This document shows, piece by piece, positions 61,523-64,000 of a DNA stretch of 64,000 nt. Under the pieces are notes generated by a model. The model had not been told where the DNA came from. It did no database searches and saw nothing but the letters and a program-made list of their open reading frames with translations. The translations under genes were made by a program, and so were the position numbers. Within the stretch, counting starts at the first letter, position 1. The number at the start of each line of letters is the position of its first letter. Source of the stretch: Phycisphaerae bacterium (GTDB lineage Bacteria > Planctomycetota > Phycisphaerae > Phycisphaerales > SM1A02); contig PARI01000016.1 of NCBI GenBank assembly GCA_002711415.1, positions 41,226-105,225 of the forward strand, given 5' to 3'.

Positions 61523-62902
61523 TCAGACACCAGCCACATCAGTGGTCGCGGCCTGCTCCTCCTTCTTGAGGAGCCGCTCGATGTAATGGATGTCGAAATC
61601 AGCCTCGACGAACTCTCGCTGATCCATCAACCTCCGATGCAGCGGGATCGTGGTCCTGATGGGACCGATCTGGAACTCGTCCAGCGCCTGCCTCATCCTG
61701 GCGATCGCATCGTCCCGCGTCTCACCGTGCACGATGAGCTTCCCGATCATCGAGTCGTAGTTGGGAGGAATCCTGTACCCGGTACGTGCATGAGAGTCGA
61801 GCCTCACGCCCGGGCCGCCGGGGGCCGAGAAGGTCTCGATGAGCCCGGCCTGCGGCATGAAGTTCCTGTCCGGATCCTCGGCGTTGATCCGGCATTCGAT
61901 CGCGTGGCCGTTGACTGACAGGTCCGACTGGGTGATCGACAACGGCTGGCCCGCCGCCACGCGGATCTGTTCTCGAACGATGTCCACGCCGGTGATCAAC
62001 TCCGAGACCGGGTGCTCGACCTGGACTCGCGTATTGACCTCGAGCATGAAGAAGTCCTGGTTCCGATCCATCAGGAACTCGACCGTCGCCGCGCCGCAGT
62101 ACTCTGCCCGGCGGATCAGTTCCGCGGCCGACTCGGCGACGGCGTCACGCCTGGCCGGATCGACCCCGGGAGCCGGGGCCTCCTCGATCAGCTTCTGGTG
62201 CCTTCTCTGGCTTGAGCAGTCACGTTCGAACAGGTGAACGGCGTTTCCATGGGAATCCCCGATGACCTGCACCTCGAAGTGACGGGCCGCCTCGAGGAAC
62301 TTCTCGATATAGACCGTACCGTCCCCGAAAGCGGAGGCCGCTTCCTGGCGGGCCGATTCGATGCCCTCGATCAACTGCTGCTCGTCGCGGGCGATCCTCA
62401 TGCCGCGGCCTCCACCACCAGCCGAGGCCTTCACGATCACCGGGTACCCGATCTCCTGAGCCACCTCGACGGCCTCGTCGATCTCCTCGATGGCGCCATC
62501 GGAGCCTGGAAACACCGGCGTACCGGCGGCACGGGCCAGTTTCTTGCACGAGACCTTGTCGCCAAGTCGCCCCATGGCCTCGGGGCTTGGCCCGATGAAG
62601 GTCATCTCGCAGTCACGGCAGACCTCGGCGAAGTGTGCATTCTCTGCGAGGAAGCCGTACCCGGGATGAATGGCCTCGGCATTGGTGATCTCGGCCGCGG
62701 AGATGATCCGGTCGATCCTGAGGTAGGAATCAGACGAAGGACCCTGCCCGATGCAGATGGACTCGTCGGCGTGTTCCAGCCACGGACCGTCGGCATCAGC
62801 CGTCGAGTAGACACAGACCGTCTCGATCCCCATGGATCGAGCGGCACGGATGATCCGCAGGGCGATTTCACCACGATTGGCAATCAGGATGCGCTTGAAC
62901 AT
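61523..62902 (-). CDS. accC: Acetyl-CoA carboxylase, biotin carboxylase subunit
   Basis: A 459-residue ATP-grasp enzyme that carboxylates biotin on AccB in fatty-acid synthesis. MFKRILIANRGEIALRIIRAA begins the carboxylase; the ATP-binding loop KASAGGGGRGMRIA, ERDCSSQRRHQKLIEEAPAP, EFLMDRNQDFFMLEVNTRVQVEHPVSE and EDPDRNFMPQAG are all present. The tail after about 445 is unconserved. It lies 21 bases downstream of accB in the usual accB-accC order. Confidence 0.96.
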   Translation of the reverse strand: MFKRILIANRGEIALRIIRAARSMGIETVCVYSTADADGPWLEHADESICIGQGPSSDSYLRIDRIISAAEITNAEAIHPGYGFLAENAHFAEVCRDCEMTFIGPSPEAMGRLGDKVSCKKLARAAGTPVFPGSDGAIEEIDEAVEVAQEIGYPVIVKASAGGGGRGMRIARDEQQLIEGIESARQEAASAFGDGTVYIEKFLEAARHFEVQVIGDSHGNAVHLFERDCSSQRRHQKLIEEAPAPGVDPARRDAVAESAAELIRRAEYCGAATVEFLMDRNQDFFMLEVNTRVQVEHPVSELITGVDIVREQIRVAAGQPLSITQSDLSVNGHAIECRINAEDPDRNFMPQAGLIETFSAPGGPGVRLDSHARTGYRIPPNYDSMIGKLIVHGETRDDAIARMRQALDEFQIGPIRTTIPLHRRLMDQREFVEADFDIHYIERLLKKEEQAATTDVAGV

Positions 62903-62923
62903 TCGTCCGGGACTTCCTTGGAA

Positions 62924-63412
62924 TCAGTCGGTCTTCACAATGAACAACGGCTGGCCGAACTCGACCGCTTCTCCGTTTGACACCATCACCTTCTCGATCG
63001 TGCCGGAACACTCTGCCTTGATCTCGTTGAAGATCTTCATCGCTTCAATCAGGCACACGATGGTGTCCGGCGTGACCGTGTCACCGGCCTTCACGAACGC
63101 AGGCTTGTCCGGACTGCTGGCCGAGTAGAAGGTGCCGACCATCGGGCTCTCGATGTGGTGGCCGGCTGGAGGCGCCGCTTCTGCGGCAGGATCTTCGGCA
63201 ACTGCGGCTGATGCTGCAGGCGACGCGGCTGGTGCGACCGCCGGGGCCGCCACCTGCTGAACGGGTGCCTGTGGCATGATCACCTGCGGCTGACCGCCAT
63301 CACCAGGCCGCTTGATGGTGACCTGCTCGGTCTCATCACGGAGATCGATTTCACTCAGCTCGTTTGCAACCATGAGCCTGATCAGTTCCTTGAGTTTCCG
63401 GATGTCAATCAT
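62924..63412 (-). CDS. accB: Acetyl-CoA carboxylase, biotin carboxyl carrier protein
   Basis: A 162-residue carrier. An N-terminal helical region (IRKLKELIRLMVANELSEIDL) is followed by an Ala/Pro-rich linker and the biotinyl domain from about 85, with ESPMVGTFYSASSPDKPAFV and IEAMKIFNEI, in which Lys126 is the biotinylation site. AGGAG seven bases upstream fixes the start. It is transcribed with accC. Confidence 0.96.
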   Translation of the reverse strand: MIDIRKLKELIRLMVANELSEIDLRDETEQVTIKRPGDGGQPQVIMPQAPVQQVAAPAVAPAASPAASAAVAEDPAAEAAPPAGHHIESPMVGTFYSASSPDKPAFVKAGDTVTPDTIVCLIEAMKIFNEIKAECSGTIEKVMVSNGEAVEFGQPLFIVKTD

Positions 63413-63504
63413 CTACTCGCTCCTGGGCGTGGCCGAATTGGCCAAATCAATGCAGTCATCACCACGAACATGGTGACATCATGCCGAAAATGATAGCGAA
63501 CGTG

Positions 63505-64000
63505 TCAGATTATGCGTTGTTGTTCCCGGAGACTGACCGGCTTGGCCAGCAACTCGGCCATCACGAAGACCTCCCTGAGAGCCGTCTTATGGCGGGTGAT
63601 CTTCCTGATGGTGCCCAGCTTCACGCCACCACCCTTGGCCGGGGCGATGGACTTGGCCGCACGCGCCTTGGCCTTGGCCTTGGCCTTGGAGACCTTGGCA
63701 GCCGAATCCCTGGATGAACGACGGCTGGAATCCCGTCGGCTGGAACGCCTGGATCGGCTCCGCCGCGAGGAGCGCACGGCCGCCTTGGGTGTCTGAACCG
63801 CCACCGGGCCGGGAGCGGCAGGATTGGTCGGGGCGGGCGTGGCCGGCGTCGGCTTGGTCTTCGACGTGCTGGCGTCCTTCAGTTCCTTTGGAATCTCGAT
63901 CCCCATCATCTCGGCCACCATGTTGATGGTGTCCGTGACGGCCGGACTGGTCTTCGTCGCTGACGGTGTCGAGGGCTTGGCCGTGGAGGGGCGGGCCGTG
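63505..64000 (-). CDS. C-terminal part of a protein with an RS-rich segment (cut by window end)
   Basis: The reading frame stays open to the last base, so the 5' end lies beyond 64000. What is seen: a Thr/Pro/Ser-rich linker, a short block NMVAEMMGIEIPKELKD, another Pro/Ala linker, an arginine-serine repeat tract (SSRRSRSRRSSRRDSSRRSS, at about 63700-63780), an AKAKAKARAAK stretch, and a conserved-looking tail (VKLGTIRKITRHKTALREVFVMAELLAKPVSLREQQRI). It is strongly basic and may bind nucleic acid. I do not recognise it. Confidence 0.65.
   Translation of the reverse strand, partial: TARPSTAKPSTPSATKTSPAVTDTINMVAEMMGIEIPKELKDASTSKTKPTPATPAPTNPAAPGPVAVQTPKAAVRSSRRSRSRRSSRRDSSRRSSRDSAAKVSKAKAKAKARAAKSIAPAKGGGVKLGTIRKITRHKTALREVFVMAELLAKPVSLREQQRII

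Noticed and set aside
63430..63444. TGGCC-GAATT-GGCCA as an operator for accBC
   Set aside because: Arms of only five bases in GC-rich sequence are expected by chance, and no known accB regulator site matches.

Overview
This window looks like a chromosomal segment of a planctomycete of class Phycisphaerae, probably marine. The evidence is two secreted proteins ending in GC-type dockerin repeats (DxNxDGxVDGxDLxxLLGxWG), a fused SecDF, a small Minf_1886-family protein, an oxidase operon of unusual composition, and high GC with TGA the commonest stop. I see no insertion sequence, phage gene, CRISPR array or rRNA. Coding density is very high: same-strand neighbours are often joined by TGATG or ATGA overlaps, and several convergent pairs abut or overlap at their stop codons.

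Layout. 1-6 kb: a P-ring (FlgI)-like lipoprotein and smc. 6-10 kb: hydrolase, NAD-type isocitrate dehydrogenase, FAD oxidoreductase, aldo/keto reductase, LysM protein. 10.7-17.1 kb (minus strand): rhomboid protease, tgt, yajC and secDF in the classical order. 17-20 kb: Nudix hydrolase, then MlaF-type ATPase and MlaD/MCE protein, and an OmpA-like lipoprotein; the matching MlaE permease lies 18 kb away at 37.5 kb. 20.4-28.9 kb: prepilin peptidase and a DNA-repair block (xseBA diverging from recG-polX), then ffh. 29-33.7 kb: AI-2E family transporter, Minf_1886 protein, alkyladenine glycosylase, amidohydrolase, second OmpA lipoprotein. 34-42 kb: 1137-residue dockerin protein with lamin-tail-like and cysteine-rich modules, MlaE, transglutaminase-like protein, SRAP protein, and a membrane-anchored methyltransferase fusion.

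42.2-52.2 kb is a nine-gene respiratory operon on the minus strand: caa3-type oxidase subunits II, I and III, a membrane protein of unknown role, a diheme cytochrome c lipoprotein, Rieske protein, cytochrome b fused to cytochrome c, a CtaG-polyferredoxin fusion, and a YtkA/FixH-like protein. It encodes a complete quinol-to-oxygen chain (complex III plus IV) with its assembly factors. A tRNA-Leu(CAA) follows.

52.5-64 kb: a second dockerin protein, guaB with an apparently leaderless promoter, and a three-gene cluster (PilT-like ATPase, membrane-tethered GspE-like protein that has lost its catalytic residues, CvpA-like membrane protein). This cluster is the best candidate here for an undescribed system. 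accC-accB and the 3' part of a gene with an RS-rich tail close the window.
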